Shown here: positions 24,644-34,328 of the stretch, one piece after another
Layout of the letters: every line of letters starts with the position of its first letter
Numbering within the stretch: the first letter of the stretch is position 1
Source: CAZKUR01 sp964556005
GTDB lineage: Bacteria > Bacteroidota > Ignavibacteria > Ignavibacteriales > Ignavibacteriaceae
Length of the DNA stretch: 64,000 nt
NCBI GenBank assembly: GCA_964556005.1
Contig: CAZKUR010000012.1
Span: forward strand, 7,458 to 71,457
Reading direction: 5' to 3'
Translations under genes and position numbers: made by a program
The notes under the pieces: generated by a model
Told to the model about the DNA's origin: nothing
Databases searched by the model: none
What the model saw: the letters and a program-made list of their open reading frames with translations, nothing else

Positions 24644-26884
24644 TTAATGATTTCCTTTAATAAAATTCCTCGCCTGAGCTAAAGTTTTAAAGTTGCCGAC
24701 TTTTACTCTATACCAAGTTCCCCTGCCCGGAATTTGAGCTGTTTCTATGAACGAATCAAATCCGTGGCTTTCATATAATTTCACTTGCTTCTCAGCTTGA
24801 TTTTTTTGCGGCCAGGAGGATATCTGAACCACATAATCATTTCCATATTTAAAAATATATTGTTCAACTTGAACACCTGTTGAATTCATTGCACTCGAAT
24901 TATGCTTCACCGCAGCAGGAGGTTTATTGATTTCTTTCGGCTTTTCAACTTGCTTGCTGATCACTTTTTTATCTGCCTGCTGATTAGCGGCTATATCACT
25001 TTGTTTAACTTCCGGAGGTTTTAGTTTTGTAGAGAATATCGACGAACTGATAGCTTCAAAATCGGATTTTAAAGCGGCATCATTACGAGCATAAGGGTAT
25101 TCAACAGGAATATCATAAGTTCTATCAATAACCGTCTTAAAGGATTGTGGAACTTCAGCTTTATTAATTTGGGTGTTATCAACGAGCTGGGTATTCGGCC
25201 CGAACTTTATTAATAAAGCTACAATAATGATTATAACTCCTAAAACAGCGGCTGCAATTTTAAAACCCTTTTTTCTTTTAGGTTCGGCATATTCTTTTAT
25301 TAAATCTCTTTTTTTAGTAACGAAATCAATCGCTTCCTGAATTGCTTCATCTTTGTCTTCCACATTCCGCATAACATTCGTCCTTTCTTCAATAGATTCA
25401 TCTACCCGTTCGTTATCATAATCAATAATTGTTTCTTTTTCTCCTGAATCTGTTTCATGTTCCGAACCGGAAAGATTATCCGTTTCCTCGCCCGGTTCGC
25501 TTTTATGTTCCTCGTTATAAATGTCTGTTTTCTCTTTCAAAGTCATATCTTCCTTTCGACCTTCATATTTATCAGCAGCCTCAGGCGTTTCAGCTCTTTT
25601 AAAATTCTTTTCATTAAGTTTTTTTAAATCGTCCAGAGTGTATCCATACTCAACCGTTTTCGATTGAACCCGAGTAAAATCATTTTTCGATTTTTCATCT
25701 GAACTTTGCAAATTAAATCCATCATTTTCATTTGATTCCCAGCTAATCTTATTCTTTAAATTCTTTTTAAAATCTTTATCACTGATTTCAGAGTTTAATG
25801 ATTTTACTCTTTTAAAATTTCCGATTTCCTCTTCTTCGTTAACTTCATATTTGGGGATTTCAAAATCATCGAATGGATAATTTATATCAAGAGAATTTTC
25901 CGGTTCATTTTCAGCATTAAGTTGATTTGGTTCGAAAATATCCTGATTAGCATCAATTTCTTTCGCATTTTCATTTTTTTCTTCATTATTTATTACGGAA
26001 TTACTCCACTCTTCGAATTCTTCGGCATCACTTTCCTTTTCGTTGTTCTGTTTCAGCTTATCTCTAAATTTCGAACCGCCGAAATTCCAATTTATTCCAT
26101 GATTCAATTCCGGAATTTCTTCCTGCTCCGGTTTATCTGTTTTATTCTTATCATCAGCACTATTAAAATTTTCCGGGGATTTATTCTCGTTGGCTGTCAG
26201 TCTCTCGCTGAATTGATTCCTGCTGTCTTCGCCGAAATTCCATGAAAGATTTTCATCCATGTTTTCTTTGGAATCATCTTCTAAAAGTTCATCTAGTTCA
26301 ATGGAAGTTCCTTTACCGCTTTTGTCAATCCAATTTACTTTAAGGTTTTGTTCTTCAAGCTCAGGATCAGGCAGCTTGATAAAATCACCAGGCTTGACAT
26401 TTCCGGTATAAAGTGAAGCTTCGGATAAAAGCTTATCGACTTTCGATTCGATGAGCCGCCATTTTTCTATTTCCGACCGAGGAATAAATAAATCTGCATT
26501 CGGATCCTGCCCAAGTGGAATAATAGGTTTGCCGACACTCATCGTAAACAGCGAATCGACGGTACTATAATTGTCGGCGGACAAATTAGGAATATTAAAA
26601 ATTAAGATTTCATCCGAGGCAGGATCAAATTTTTTAACCGGCGAATATGCAATTAAGTCAATCAAGGCTTTCTTCTCGCCACCTTTTGCCTCGGTATTCT
26701 TATTAAATTCGCCTTTTATCAGATGGAATGTCCCGATTTCTTCGATTTCGGCAGAGTCACCGGTTTTTAGAATTTTTGCCAGCTTATTTAATAATACTTC
26801 CAAAAGTATTTTAGTATCAATTTCGGGAACGCCGATCTGTTTGGTAATTCTATTAACTAATTCGGTCTTGTTCATCTCCAACAC
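24644..26884 (-). CDS. HU-like plus SPOR domain membrane protein
   Basis: A 746-residue protein with two domains that are normally apart. Residues 1-120 resemble an HU/IHF-type fold (NKTELVNRITKQIGVPEID, IGTFHLIKGEF). A very charged, probably disordered middle follows, with repeats of a SWNFG-type motif (LSWNFGEDS, INWNFGGSK) and a coiled-coil part. A membrane helix (IAAAVLGVIIIIVALLIKFG, about 540-560) leads to a SPOR domain in the last 75 residues (YVVQISSWPQKNQAEKQV to the end), which binds denuded peptidoglycan at division sites. The HU-like part would be cytoplasmic. The start may be TTG 26884 or ATG 26875; a GGAG touches the latter, so it is not decided. Confidence 0.85.
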   Translation of the reverse strand: MLEMNKTELVNRITKQIGVPEIDTKILLEVLLNKLAKILKTGDSAEIEEIGTFHLIKGEFNKNTEAKGGEKKALIDLIAYSPVKKFDPASDEILIFNIPNLSADNYSTVDSLFTMSVGKPIIPLGQDPNADLFIPRSEIEKWRLIESKVDKLLSEASLYTGNVKPGDFIKLPDPELEEQNLKVNWIDKSGKGTSIELDELLEDDSKENMDENLSWNFGEDSRNQFSERLTANENKSPENFNSADDKNKTDKPEQEEIPELNHGINWNFGGSKFRDKLKQNNEKESDAEEFEEWSNSVINNEEKNENAKEIDANQDIFEPNQLNAENEPENSLDINYPFDDFEIPKYEVNEEEEIGNFKRVKSLNSEISDKDFKKNLKNKISWESNENDGFNLQSSDEKSKNDFTRVQSKTVEYGYTLDDLKKLNEKNFKRAETPEAADKYEGRKEDMTLKEKTDIYNEEHKSEPGEETDNLSGSEHETDSGEKETIIDYDNERVDESIEERTNVMRNVEDKDEAIQEAIDFVTKKRDLIKEYAEPKRKKGFKIAAAVLGVIIIIVALLIKFGPNTQLVDNTQINKAEVPQSFKTVIDRTYDIPVEYPYARNDAALKSDFEAISSSIFSTKLKPPEVKQSDIAANQQADKKVISKQVEKPKEINKPPAAVKHNSSAMNSTGVQVEQYIFKYGNDYVVQISSWPQKNQAEKQVKLYESHGFDSFIETAQIPGRGTWYRVKVGNFKTLAQARNFIKGNH

Positions 26885-26905
26885 TTTTAAATTTTTAAAA
26901 ATAAT

Positions 26906-28528
26906 TTACCATTTAAATTTTACCCCAGCCGCAACATCCAGAGGTTTTTCCTGATATCCAATCCATTTATAATTTTTATGATCGAGAAGGTTACTGAAAT
27001 TTAAATAAACATTAAAATTACCGTTGAATTTATAACTAAATTTTAGGCCTAAGTCAATGAAAGAATTCACTTCAATTTTATTTTGTATGTCGGCGTAACT
27101 ATTCGAATTATAATCGGCAATCACTTTCGTGCCGAATCCGGACTCAAATTCATAACCATATTCCAACGTGGTAATGATCCGTGGGTGGTACGGAATAAAA
27201 TGATTATTTATATCCCTCACATCAGAACCTTCAATCGTTCCGTAAAAAACTCCGTAAGGGCCAAAATGAAAGAGTAAATCGATAAATGCATCGAAATTAT
27301 TACCTTTGGTTAGGGCGATATCAAATTTGCCGGCTTCGCTGCTTTCAATAAAATAAGGAAAATTTTCAAAACTGAAATACTTAAACCCGGCATTGATTTG
27401 ATAGTATTGCCCATACTCGTATTTGATTGCAGCATTCAGTGCATTCTTTTTCTTATAAACGATATTGACGTGATTTTCAGCAAGAAAATAATAGTTTTCT
27501 CTTAACATGGAACCGCTGGTTAAAAATTCCATTTTAGGATCATATTCACCGAAAATCAAAATACCTTTGTCTAACTTAATTCCGATTGCGCCATATGGAG
27601 CGAAGAAGTTTGTGTTTCCCGATTTCGAGTAATAAACTCCTGCCGATGCTTTGACAGTATTTGAAATATTGAAACCAGCAGCAGGGCGGATTTCAAAAAA
27701 TTTATAACCTCCTCCGTTCGACAGCATCCAAAGCGAATCATTTTTCCCCATGCTCGATACAAATTGATTTTTATATGCAGCATTCAAATCGACATTAAAA
27801 TGATCAAACATCACTTTAGTAAATCCTTCGATTCCGAAAAGCCCTTCAGAAAAATGTTCATTATTTAAAGCTGTAACATCATCAAACATCCTTGCCGAAA
27901 AATTAAAATTATCGCTGATAAAATTATTCATTGTAAAATTAAACGATCCATCGTCAAGCGTGCGTTTTTGTCCCTGGTTAGCTGAAGCAAAAAACTTATA
28001 TGTCGTAGCTCCGTAATCACCGTGAAACTTGAATTGCGTACCCGGTAAAAAATCGCTGTTATTATTTACACTCAGCAGCACATTTGCTCCGCCGGTTAAC
28101 GAATACCTGTCACTGTTCGTAACATACGCTCGCTGGTTATTACCTTTCAGAAATCCGTCGATCATTCCATATCGGAAGGGAGCGGCCATACCTATTTCGC
28201 CTTTAGGCAGAATGTACATGCCTGCAGAAAAATCCGCATACCCACGGTAAAAGTTCAGCGAATCGAGAATGTCTAATTTTCCTTTAACCGGATTTGAAAA
28301 ATTTTTCACAGGCAAATTCTCAGGCGGGAGCTTCGGTTTTATAAATGCTTCCGAAATTATCGGTACAAAATTAGGAGCAATTTTTTGAGTTTTTTTCACC
28401 GTTACCTTTTCAGTACCAGTAATAACAAAATCGGGAAGCTCAACAGAAGGGTTTTTTTGCTTATTTTCCTGCGAAAAAATTTTTGAAACAAATAAAAGAA
28501 ATATTGTAAAAATTAAAATCTTTTTCAT
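26906..28528 (-). CDS. TonB-receptor-like outer-membrane beta-barrel
   Basis: A 540-residue exported protein with a signal peptide ending near FSQENKQ. The short N-terminal part contains SVELPDFVITGTEKV, which resembles the lead-in of TonB-dependent receptors, but no full plug domain is visible. The rest is a series of amphipathic strands with aromatic girdles, and the closing segment VYLNFSNLLDHKNYKWIGYQ then DVAAGVKFKW matches the last strands of TonB-dependent receptors, ending in tryptophan. It is therefore probably a barrel without plug, or a relative of this group. The location next to tonB, exbB and exbD supports a transport role. The ATG overlaps the TPR gene's stop (ATGA). Confidence 0.75.
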   Translation of the reverse strand: MKKILIFTIFLLFVSKIFSQENKQKNPSVELPDFVITGTEKVTVKKTQKIAPNFVPIISEAFIKPKLPPENLPVKNFSNPVKGKLDILDSLNFYRGYADFSAGMYILPKGEIGMAAPFRYGMIDGFLKGNNQRAYVTNSDRYSLTGGANVLLSVNNNSDFLPGTQFKFHGDYGATTYKFFASANQGQKRTLDDGSFNFTMNNFISDNFNFSARMFDDVTALNNEHFSEGLFGIEGFTKVMFDHFNVDLNAAYKNQFVSSMGKNDSLWMLSNGGGYKFFEIRPAAGFNISNTVKASAGVYYSKSGNTNFFAPYGAIGIKLDKGILIFGEYDPKMEFLTSGSMLRENYYFLAENHVNIVYKKKNALNAAIKYEYGQYYQINAGFKYFSFENFPYFIESSEAGKFDIALTKGNNFDAFIDLLFHFGPYGVFYGTIEGSDVRDINNHFIPYHPRIITTLEYGYEFESGFGTKVIADYNSNSYADIQNKIEVNSFIDLGLKFSYKFNGNFNVYLNFSNLLDHKNYKWIGYQEKPLDVAAGVKFKW

Positions 28529-31494
28529 TTAAGTTTCCTCAGCTTTTTCTGAGCTTCTGCGCCAAATTGATCACTGCGGTGTTTTGAGATTACTCTCCTG
28601 TACATATTTTTTGCATCTCTAAATTTTTTAAGCTGAACATAACAATCACCGGATAATAAATCGGCTTTTGTAACCCACTCATTATAACCTGAAAAAGCAG
28701 AACGGACTCTATCCAATTCCGTTAAGGCGTCTTTATATTTTTGCTGGTCGAATAAAGTCTGCCCTAAATAAAATTGCGCTTTTGCACCGATATCATCCGA
28801 ACGGTTTTGAGATAACTCAGTTAAAAATGTAGTCGCCTCATCGAACCGGTTTGCGGCAAGATCAATTATGCTCATTTCCAATTTGGCTTTATCTGAAAAT
28901 ATCGAACTGCTGTAATACTGAACGATTGTATTATAAGTTTCGTATGCATCGCTTACATCTTCTTTATTTGCCTGCATGCTGCCTTTCATAAATAACATTT
29001 CAGGGACACGAGGTGAATCCTGCATTTTGTCGATTGCTTTATTGAGCACCACGATAGCGGAATCATAATTCTGCATATCATTGTATACGTTTGCCATTTC
29101 AAGCACTGCCGAAGCAGCGTATTCGCTTTTAGGAAAATCGTTAAAAACTTTTTGAAAGTTGAAAACTGCTTCCTGGTTTTGTTTAAGCATTTCCGCACAT
29201 TTCCCTATCCAGTAATAAGCATTCGGCACTAATTTGCTGGAAGGATAATCGGCAATAAATTCTTTATAGCTTAATTCGGCATTCTTATAATCCCGCGAGC
29301 TGTAATAAATCTCTCCTTTCTTAATGAAGAGTTTATCGGAAAAACTTAAACCCGGATGTTGGGAGACAAACTTGTCGATTAAATCAATTGCTTTGTTTGT
29401 TTGACCTTGCGCAACATAACAATATTGAATTCCGTTTATTGCATCGAAAACATGCTGCGAACCGGGATATTTATTCAGGACTTTTTGATAATAAACGATT
29501 GAAGAATCGTACCTGCCCAAGTTAAAATAAGAATCGCCGATTGAATAATAAATAATAGGAGCTAACGACGACTGAGGATAAATTTTCAGTACATCGTTGT
29601 AAGTAGAAATTGCACCTTCATAATTGTTTTGTTGAAAATCGATCCACCCTGCCGTGTATAATGAGACATCCGCATATTCAGAGTTTGGAAATCGAAGCTG
29701 CAAATTTTGAAATTCATTTTGCGCTTGATCGGATTTACCCGCCCTGTACAAAGCCTGTGCATATTGATAATAAGTATAGGCATCGTTAATCTGCGTTTTA
29801 TCAACGTTGAACATTTCCTTATAGATACGGCTCGCAGCAGAAAAATTTTTCGCCCCGTAATAGCTGTCTGCCAACCTCAGCTTTGCATCAATTATCCTTT
29901 TATCCTTCGGAAATTTTTTTACGAAATTATCATATTGTTGTGCAGCATTTTCAAATTCATTAAGATAAAAATATGAATATGCTTTGCCGTAAATTGCATC
30001 CGAATTCAGTTTGCCGGAGTTACCGCTGATATGGTCATAATATTTTATTGCACCGGAATATTTCTTTAATGAAAAGCTGCTCTCAGCCAAATAATAATTT
30101 GTTTTATCTGATTCAAATTCCGGGAAATCTTTTTGTAATCCCGTCAAAGTAGAAATTGCATTTTCATAATCTTTCAAATAATAATATGCGGCACCTAATC
30201 CGAGCAACGCCCTGCTTTTTTGATCATCAAGAACTTCGTTTATATTTATTACCGATTGAAAATCTTTTTCCGCTGCTCGAAATTGTCCAACCTCAAGATC
30301 TATTTCCCCGATAAGATTAAGTGATTTTGCTTGTACATCTTTATCGTCGGAGACCTTTGCGGCATTCAAATATTTCTGAGCTAAATCATAGTTTTTATTA
30401 TTGAAATAGTAAACACCCATCTGATATTGTACATTTAGAACCAATTCGTTGTTCGGAAATTTTTGAAGGAAGTCGCGGTACAGATTAAAAGCTTCGAGAT
30501 CTTTGCCGTCATAACGTTTCGATTCTGCTTTCCAAAAAAAAGATTCGGCTGCAATGCTGTCGGTTCCGTCGGAAAGAGAATTGAAAAGATTAAAAGCATC
30601 GTTGTATTTCTTTTGCTGGAAATATGCCCAGGCAAGGCCGTACTCAGCTTGACGCGAAATCCCGGAATTCGGATAGTCTTTTAAAATCTTCATGTAGGCT
30701 TTTTCGGCATTATTATAATCCTCAACCCTGTAATATGAATTACCCAATAAATATAGTCTTTCGGAATACTGGTCGGCATCGAGCTTTGAAAGTGTCGGAT
30801 TGTTTAGTTCGATAATTGAAGATTGGTAATCTTTTAATTTAAAATAACAAACCCCGATTCTAATCTGTGCTTGCATTGCAAGAGGACTATCGGGATAAAA
30901 AGAAAGAAGCTGATCATAGTATTTAACTGCATTTTGATAATCGCTTGTCTTTTCATAAAGAGATGCTAAAGTATACAATGTATAATCCATAAATTTATTA
31001 TCTCTTTTTTTATTTACAGCTTCGGTAAAATATTGAATTGCATCTTTTGTCCTACCCTGAGCAGAATAAGATTCACCGATCCAATACAGAGCTGAGCCCG
31101 TAAATCCGCTCGAGGGATATCCATCCAATAATTTCTCAAGCTTTAAACGGCAATCATCAAAACGTTTAATTTGGTAATAAATAAGACCGAGCTTGTACAA
31201 TCCCTTTTCCCTGTAGTTTGACCATTTATAATTATTAACTAAAAATTCAAACTCGCCTGCGGAAGCATCAAACTCTCCAAGATTAAGCAGCGCATCTGCA
31301 TAATAATATTTTGCTGTAGCGTTCAATTCATCGTAAATACTGTGACCTTTAAAAAATTTTTCAAACAGGTTGACGGCTTTAAAATACTCTTTGGAATGAT
31401 ATGCACTCATAGCTTGATCGAACTTTTCGGCATCAGTTTGAGCAAATCCATAAGTAAAGAAAATTATTATAAATAATAACGTTAATTTTTTCAT
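28525..31494 (-). CDS. Large exported TPR protein (989 aa)
   Basis: The protein has a signal peptide (MKKLTLLFIIIFFTYGFAQ) and then about 25 tetratricopeptide repeats from residue 20 to the end. Repeats show the typical pattern, for example AKYYYADALLNLGEFDASA, ALYWIGESYSAQGRTKDAI and AYYWIGKCAEMLKQNQEAV. The BamD/YbgF-like style (YPSS, FPNS turns between repeats) suggests a periplasmic scaffold for envelope complexes. It is upstream of and coupled with the barrel gene, so it may help assemble or select that barrel. No enzymatic domain is seen. Confidence 0.88.
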   Translation of the reverse strand: MKKLTLLFIIIFFTYGFAQTDAEKFDQAMSAYHSKEYFKAVNLFEKFFKGHSIYDELNATAKYYYADALLNLGEFDASAGEFEFLVNNYKWSNYREKGLYKLGLIYYQIKRFDDCRLKLEKLLDGYPSSGFTGSALYWIGESYSAQGRTKDAIQYFTEAVNKKRDNKFMDYTLYTLASLYEKTSDYQNAVKYYDQLLSFYPDSPLAMQAQIRIGVCYFKLKDYQSSIIELNNPTLSKLDADQYSERLYLLGNSYYRVEDYNNAEKAYMKILKDYPNSGISRQAEYGLAWAYFQQKKYNDAFNLFNSLSDGTDSIAAESFFWKAESKRYDGKDLEAFNLYRDFLQKFPNNELVLNVQYQMGVYYFNNKNYDLAQKYLNAAKVSDDKDVQAKSLNLIGEIDLEVGQFRAAEKDFQSVININEVLDDQKSRALLGLGAAYYYLKDYENAISTLTGLQKDFPEFESDKTNYYLAESSFSLKKYSGAIKYYDHISGNSGKLNSDAIYGKAYSYFYLNEFENAAQQYDNFVKKFPKDKRIIDAKLRLADSYYGAKNFSAASRIYKEMFNVDKTQINDAYTYYQYAQALYRAGKSDQAQNEFQNLQLRFPNSEYADVSLYTAGWIDFQQNNYEGAISTYNDVLKIYPQSSLAPIIYYSIGDSYFNLGRYDSSIVYYQKVLNKYPGSQHVFDAINGIQYCYVAQGQTNKAIDLIDKFVSQHPGLSFSDKLFIKKGEIYYSSRDYKNAELSYKEFIADYPSSKLVPNAYYWIGKCAEMLKQNQEAVFNFQKVFNDFPKSEYAASAVLEMANVYNDMQNYDSAIVVLNKAIDKMQDSPRVPEMLFMKGSMQANKEDVSDAYETYNTIVQYYSSSIFSDKAKLEMSIIDLAANRFDEATTFLTELSQNRSDDIGAKAQFYLGQTLFDQQKYKDALTELDRVRSAFSGYNEWVTKADLLSGDCYVQLKKFRDAKNMYRRVISKHRSDQFGAEAQKKLRKLK

Positions 31495-31496
31495 TT

Positions 31497-32318
31497 TCAG
31501 ATTATTTTAATTAAAAGCAAAACAATCACACTTCCCGATAAGGCTGTAAATAAATTGACAATATCATTATTTATCCATTTTATTCCATTAACAAATTTTG
31601 TTTTCTCATTGCAATGAAATTTTCTTTCGGTAAACTTCGAACAAACTTTGCATCTATATTTAGCTTGTATTGATGCTCCTATGATACTGTCTATTAAGCT
31701 GCCTAAAAATCCTGATATGGCAATAATCAAGAAAAGAAATAATTTATTATTTTCAAGCCAGAACAACGAAACGCTTGAAATAATCACAGCACCGAAAAGA
31801 GCGCCAATTGTTCCGTAAATTGAAATGCCGCCAGATTCACCCTGTTCGACTTTCCGAAAAGTTAAAATGTTTATAGTATTTGATTTAAAAAATGTTCCAA
31901 TTTCAGTTGACCAGGTATCGGCACAAACAGCAGCAATCGAACCTGTAAAAAGCAAATAAAAAATGTGAGTTTGAAAAATATAACCGGCAATAACAAGAAG
32001 CCCTGCAATTCCTCCATTGGACAAAACCTGCATATAATCTCTTTTACCGGTTTTATCAAAATGTTCCTGCACTTTTAGTTTATTTTGATTCTTAATTTTA
32101 GATAATAGACTCGATAGAATAAAAAATGTTACAACCGGGATGGTCCATTTCCAGCTTCCCAATCCAAAAATTACAATCGCCAAAATAAAAGTTGAAATTG
32201 ATCCTGATTTGGTCAAAAATTCAAATTTTAAAGAAAGAATTGATATGATGCCGGCAAGAACGAATGCAAGGATGAATTTATTGAGATTTAATTCCAAATT
32301 ATTGGTTAATGTCTTCAA
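31497..32318 (-). CDS. DUF92 family membrane protein
   Basis: A 273-residue membrane protein with about six helices and the DUF92 (TIGR00297) pattern. Conserved parts are the SNGGIAGLLVIAGYIF turn, AVCADTWSTEIGTF, and GESGGISIYGTIGALFGAV, followed by FLGSLIDSIIGASIQ. A cysteine pair (YRCKVCSKF) and WINNDIVNLFTAL near the end are also typical. Relatives in plants and cyanobacteria include phytyl-phosphate kinase VTE6, but for bacterial members the substrate is unknown. It is the first gene of the TPR-barrel-HU/SPOR-exbBD-tonB run, two bases before the TPR gene. Confidence 0.85.
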   Translation of the reverse strand: MKTLTNNLELNLNKFILAFVLAGIISILSLKFEFLTKSGSISTFILAIVIFGLGSWKWTIPVVTFFILSSLLSKIKNQNKLKVQEHFDKTGKRDYMQVLSNGGIAGLLVIAGYIFQTHIFYLLFTGSIAAVCADTWSTEIGTFFKSNTINILTFRKVEQGESGGISIYGTIGALFGAVIISSVSLFWLENNKLFLFLIIAISGFLGSLIDSIIGASIQAKYRCKVCSKFTERKFHCNEKTKFVNGIKWINNDIVNLFTALSGSVIVLLLIKII

Positions 32319-32591
32319 TATTGCAAAATTTCTTAATATTTAATAAACTAAATATACCTTTTTACTATTCATAATGTCAAGTTATAAAATAAAATACGGG
32401 AATTCACTTAAAGATATTTATTAAATGGAAGAATTTATTTTCTGATTCATTTACAGGTAGTTAGCGTTTGTCTTTTCAAGAACTCATCTCAGCATGGAAT
32501 TGATTTTATTATAAGTATCTTCGAATTTACCTCACTGGAATGAGGTTCGAGATAATCTTGGCAAAAGTAGAGAAATGGTGAAGAAAAAATA

Positions 32592-33224
32592 TTAGTGTTT
32601 CTTAACCTTTTGTGATTCGAATTTTTTTAGGGTAAGCAAACCGCTGACAGATAATTTTTTTTGCCCTAAAAGATCGAGTAATTCAATTGTCTTTTTAATT
32701 TTGGAAATTTTTACCCCGAGTCTGTATGCACCATTAATGTGTGAGTAAAGCTGATCCTCATAATTTAAAGAAGCTAAAATTCCTATGATGCACAATTCCC
32801 TTTCTTCCAGGCTCAAACTTTTTCTGCTTAAAACTTTGCCGTATCCTTCGACTACCAGCCATTCCGACATTTCAGGTGAAAAACTTTCTATATTTTCAAT
32901 CAGCTTCCCGTATTTACTTCCATATATTTTTTTACAGGTTTTCACCCCACTAATTTTCATTAATGACAAATCTATATTTTCATTATTACGATTTTTTACC
33001 GGGTAAAATTCTTTTAATATTTTTAATGAAATTAATGCACTCGGAAAGCCTGCAAAAAGATAAGTTTGGAGAACCGCTTCATAAATTTTTCTTTGGGAAA
33101 TTTTTAATTCTTTTGATCTGACAATTAAATCTTTAAATTTTTCTTCCATCCGCAAAACAGAAGCAGCAGAAAGCATCGGCAGGAGAAATTTTTTATCGAT
33201 CCCGTCAAAAGATTTTTTATACAT
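32592..33224 (-). CDS. Carboxymuconolactone decarboxylase-like (AhpD-like) protein
   Basis: A 210-residue helical protein that appears to hold two CMD/AhpD-like units. The first has KIYEAVLQTYLFAGFPSAL (residues 47-65). The second has LEERELCIIGILASLNYEDQLYSHINGAYRLG, where the usual Glu, His and Gly positions are present. The canonical CxxC redox pair of AhpD is not present, so a peroxidase-linked role is unlikely. Function unknown. The 273 bases between this start and the DUF92 gene side include only a small hairpin (CCTCA/TGAGG near 32532) and no gene. Confidence 0.75.
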   Translation of the reverse strand: MYKKSFDGIDKKFLLPMLSAASVLRMEEKFKDLIVRSKELKISQRKIYEAVLQTYLFAGFPSALISLKILKEFYPVKNRNNENIDLSLMKISGVKTCKKIYGSKYGKLIENIESFSPEMSEWLVVEGYGKVLSRKSLSLEERELCIIGILASLNYEDQLYSHINGAYRLGVKISKIKKTIELLDLLGQKKLSVSGLLTLKKFESQKVKKH

Positions 33225-33252
33225 TTAAACTTTAAAAATTAAATACAAAAAA

Positions 33253-33302
33253 AAGATGACATCTATACCCGTCAGAGGAAGATAGGTAAAAGATGTCATC
33301 TT
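33253..33302 (-). terminator. Terminator after the TPR gene; member of hairpin repeat family
   Basis: On the minus strand, downstream of the TPR gene that ends at 33336, the arm AAGATGACATCT is repeated as its exact complement after a 26-base loop and is followed by eight T residues. This is a good intrinsic terminator. The arms and part of the loop (GATAGGT, AAAAGA) resemble the sequence near 52531-52590, which suggests a dispersed repeat. Confidence 0.75.
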
Positions 33303-33335
33303 GGGAATTAAAAAATAGAGATAAACTAAAATAGA

Positions 33336-34109
33336 TTATTGCATTAATTTAAGTTCATATTCTGCACTTTTCTTATATGTACCATCTGATTTAGCCTGGG
33401 CAAACATATCTTTTGCTTTTGCTGTATCGCCTTTTCCTTTATAAGCAAGGCCCATATAATAATAAGGTCCGCCTTTACTGATTGAAGTTCTGAACTTTAA
33501 TGCATTTTGTGCTGCGTCGATTGCTTCATCCCACTTAGATAAATCGGTATAAATTTTAGCGAGCGTTAAATAAGCTGCGTCATAATTATTATTTTTAACG
33601 GCATTTTGCAGGTCATCAATGGCTTTTTTTGAATTTCCGTCATTCAAAGCAGCATTTCCCATTTTTGTATAAGCAAACGCCAAATTTTTCTTTACAGCTT
33701 CTTTTACATTATTAGCCGCATTGCTGTTCACAACTTTTTCAAAACTTTCAACGGCTTTATCAAATTTACCTTGGGCATAATAAATCCCTCCGAGAGCATT
33801 ATATGCAAGATAAAAATCGGGTTTTAATTTTAACGCTGCTTGAAGTGAATTTTCCGCATCATCCAGCTTACTTAAATATTTATAAGCAATACCAATCTGA
33901 TAATAAGTTCTGTAATCTTTTTCAATCGCTAAAGATTTGTTATAACTATCTACAGCTTTGTCATAGTTCCCTTGTTTAAGGAACTGATTGCCTTCGTTAT
34001 ATAATTTGCCTGCTTCGGGTTTCATATCCTGCGCAGTTAAAATGCCGCTGAAGATTAATAAAATTAAAAAACAAAACGGCATAATGAATTTAGTTTTCAT
34101 ATGTTCCAT
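33336..34109 (-). CDS. Exported TPR protein
   Basis: A 257-residue protein with a signal peptide (MKTKFIMPFCFLILLIFSGILTAQ after a possible inner Met at residue 4) and about five TPR units. Clear ones are AGKLYNEGNQFLKQGNYDKAVDSYNKSL-like (given in part: GNQFLKQGNYDKAVD), YRTYYQIGIAYKYLSKLDDA and FYLAYNALGGIYYAQGKFDKA. The last unit is PYYYMGLAYKGKGDTAKA. It is probably periplasmic and binds other proteins. It stands alone between the tRNA gene and a strong terminator. Confidence 0.85.
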   Translation of the reverse strand: MEHMKTKFIMPFCFLILLIFSGILTAQDMKPEAGKLYNEGNQFLKQGNYDKAVDSYNKSLAIEKDYRTYYQIGIAYKYLSKLDDAENSLQAALKLKPDFYLAYNALGGIYYAQGKFDKAVESFEKVVNSNAANNVKEAVKKNLAFAYTKMGNAALNDGNSKKAIDDLQNAVKNNNYDAAYLTLAKIYTDLSKWDEAIDAAQNALKFRTSISKGGPYYYMGLAYKGKGDTAKAKDMFAQAKSDGTYKKSAEYELKLMQ

Positions 34110-34136
34110 CCTTTATTATTAGTAATAAAAATGAAT

Positions 34137-34223
34137 TGGTGCGGAAGACGGGACTTGAACCCGTACGCCCTAACGGGCACTACCCCCTCAAAGTAGCGTG
34201 TATACCAATTTCACCACTTCCGC
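34137..34223 (-). tRNA. tRNA-Leu (GAG)
   Basis: On the minus strand GCGGAAGTGGTGAAATTGGT begins a class II tRNA. The acceptor stem GCGGAAG pairs with CTTCCGC, the T arm has GGGTTCAAGTCCC, and the long variable arm (TGCCCGTTAGGGCG) is typical of leucine tRNAs. The anticodon stem CTACT/GGTAG encloses the loop TTGAGGG, so the anticodon is GAG. The discriminator is A and the CCA end is encoded (34137-34139). It decodes CUC and CUU. Confidence 0.95.
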
Positions 34224-34328
34224 AAAATAAACCGCTAAAATAATCTCAAGAAGTTTCAAAATCAACTTAAAAGCCCAACCTCTTGAATAAAAATACAAAG
34301 GAATTTGAGGATTGCAAAAAAAATTGTT

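Noticed and set aside
28525..31494. Long frames on the plus strand opposite the TPR gene
   Set aside because: They are shadows of the repetitive TPR coding sequence and carry no own motif.
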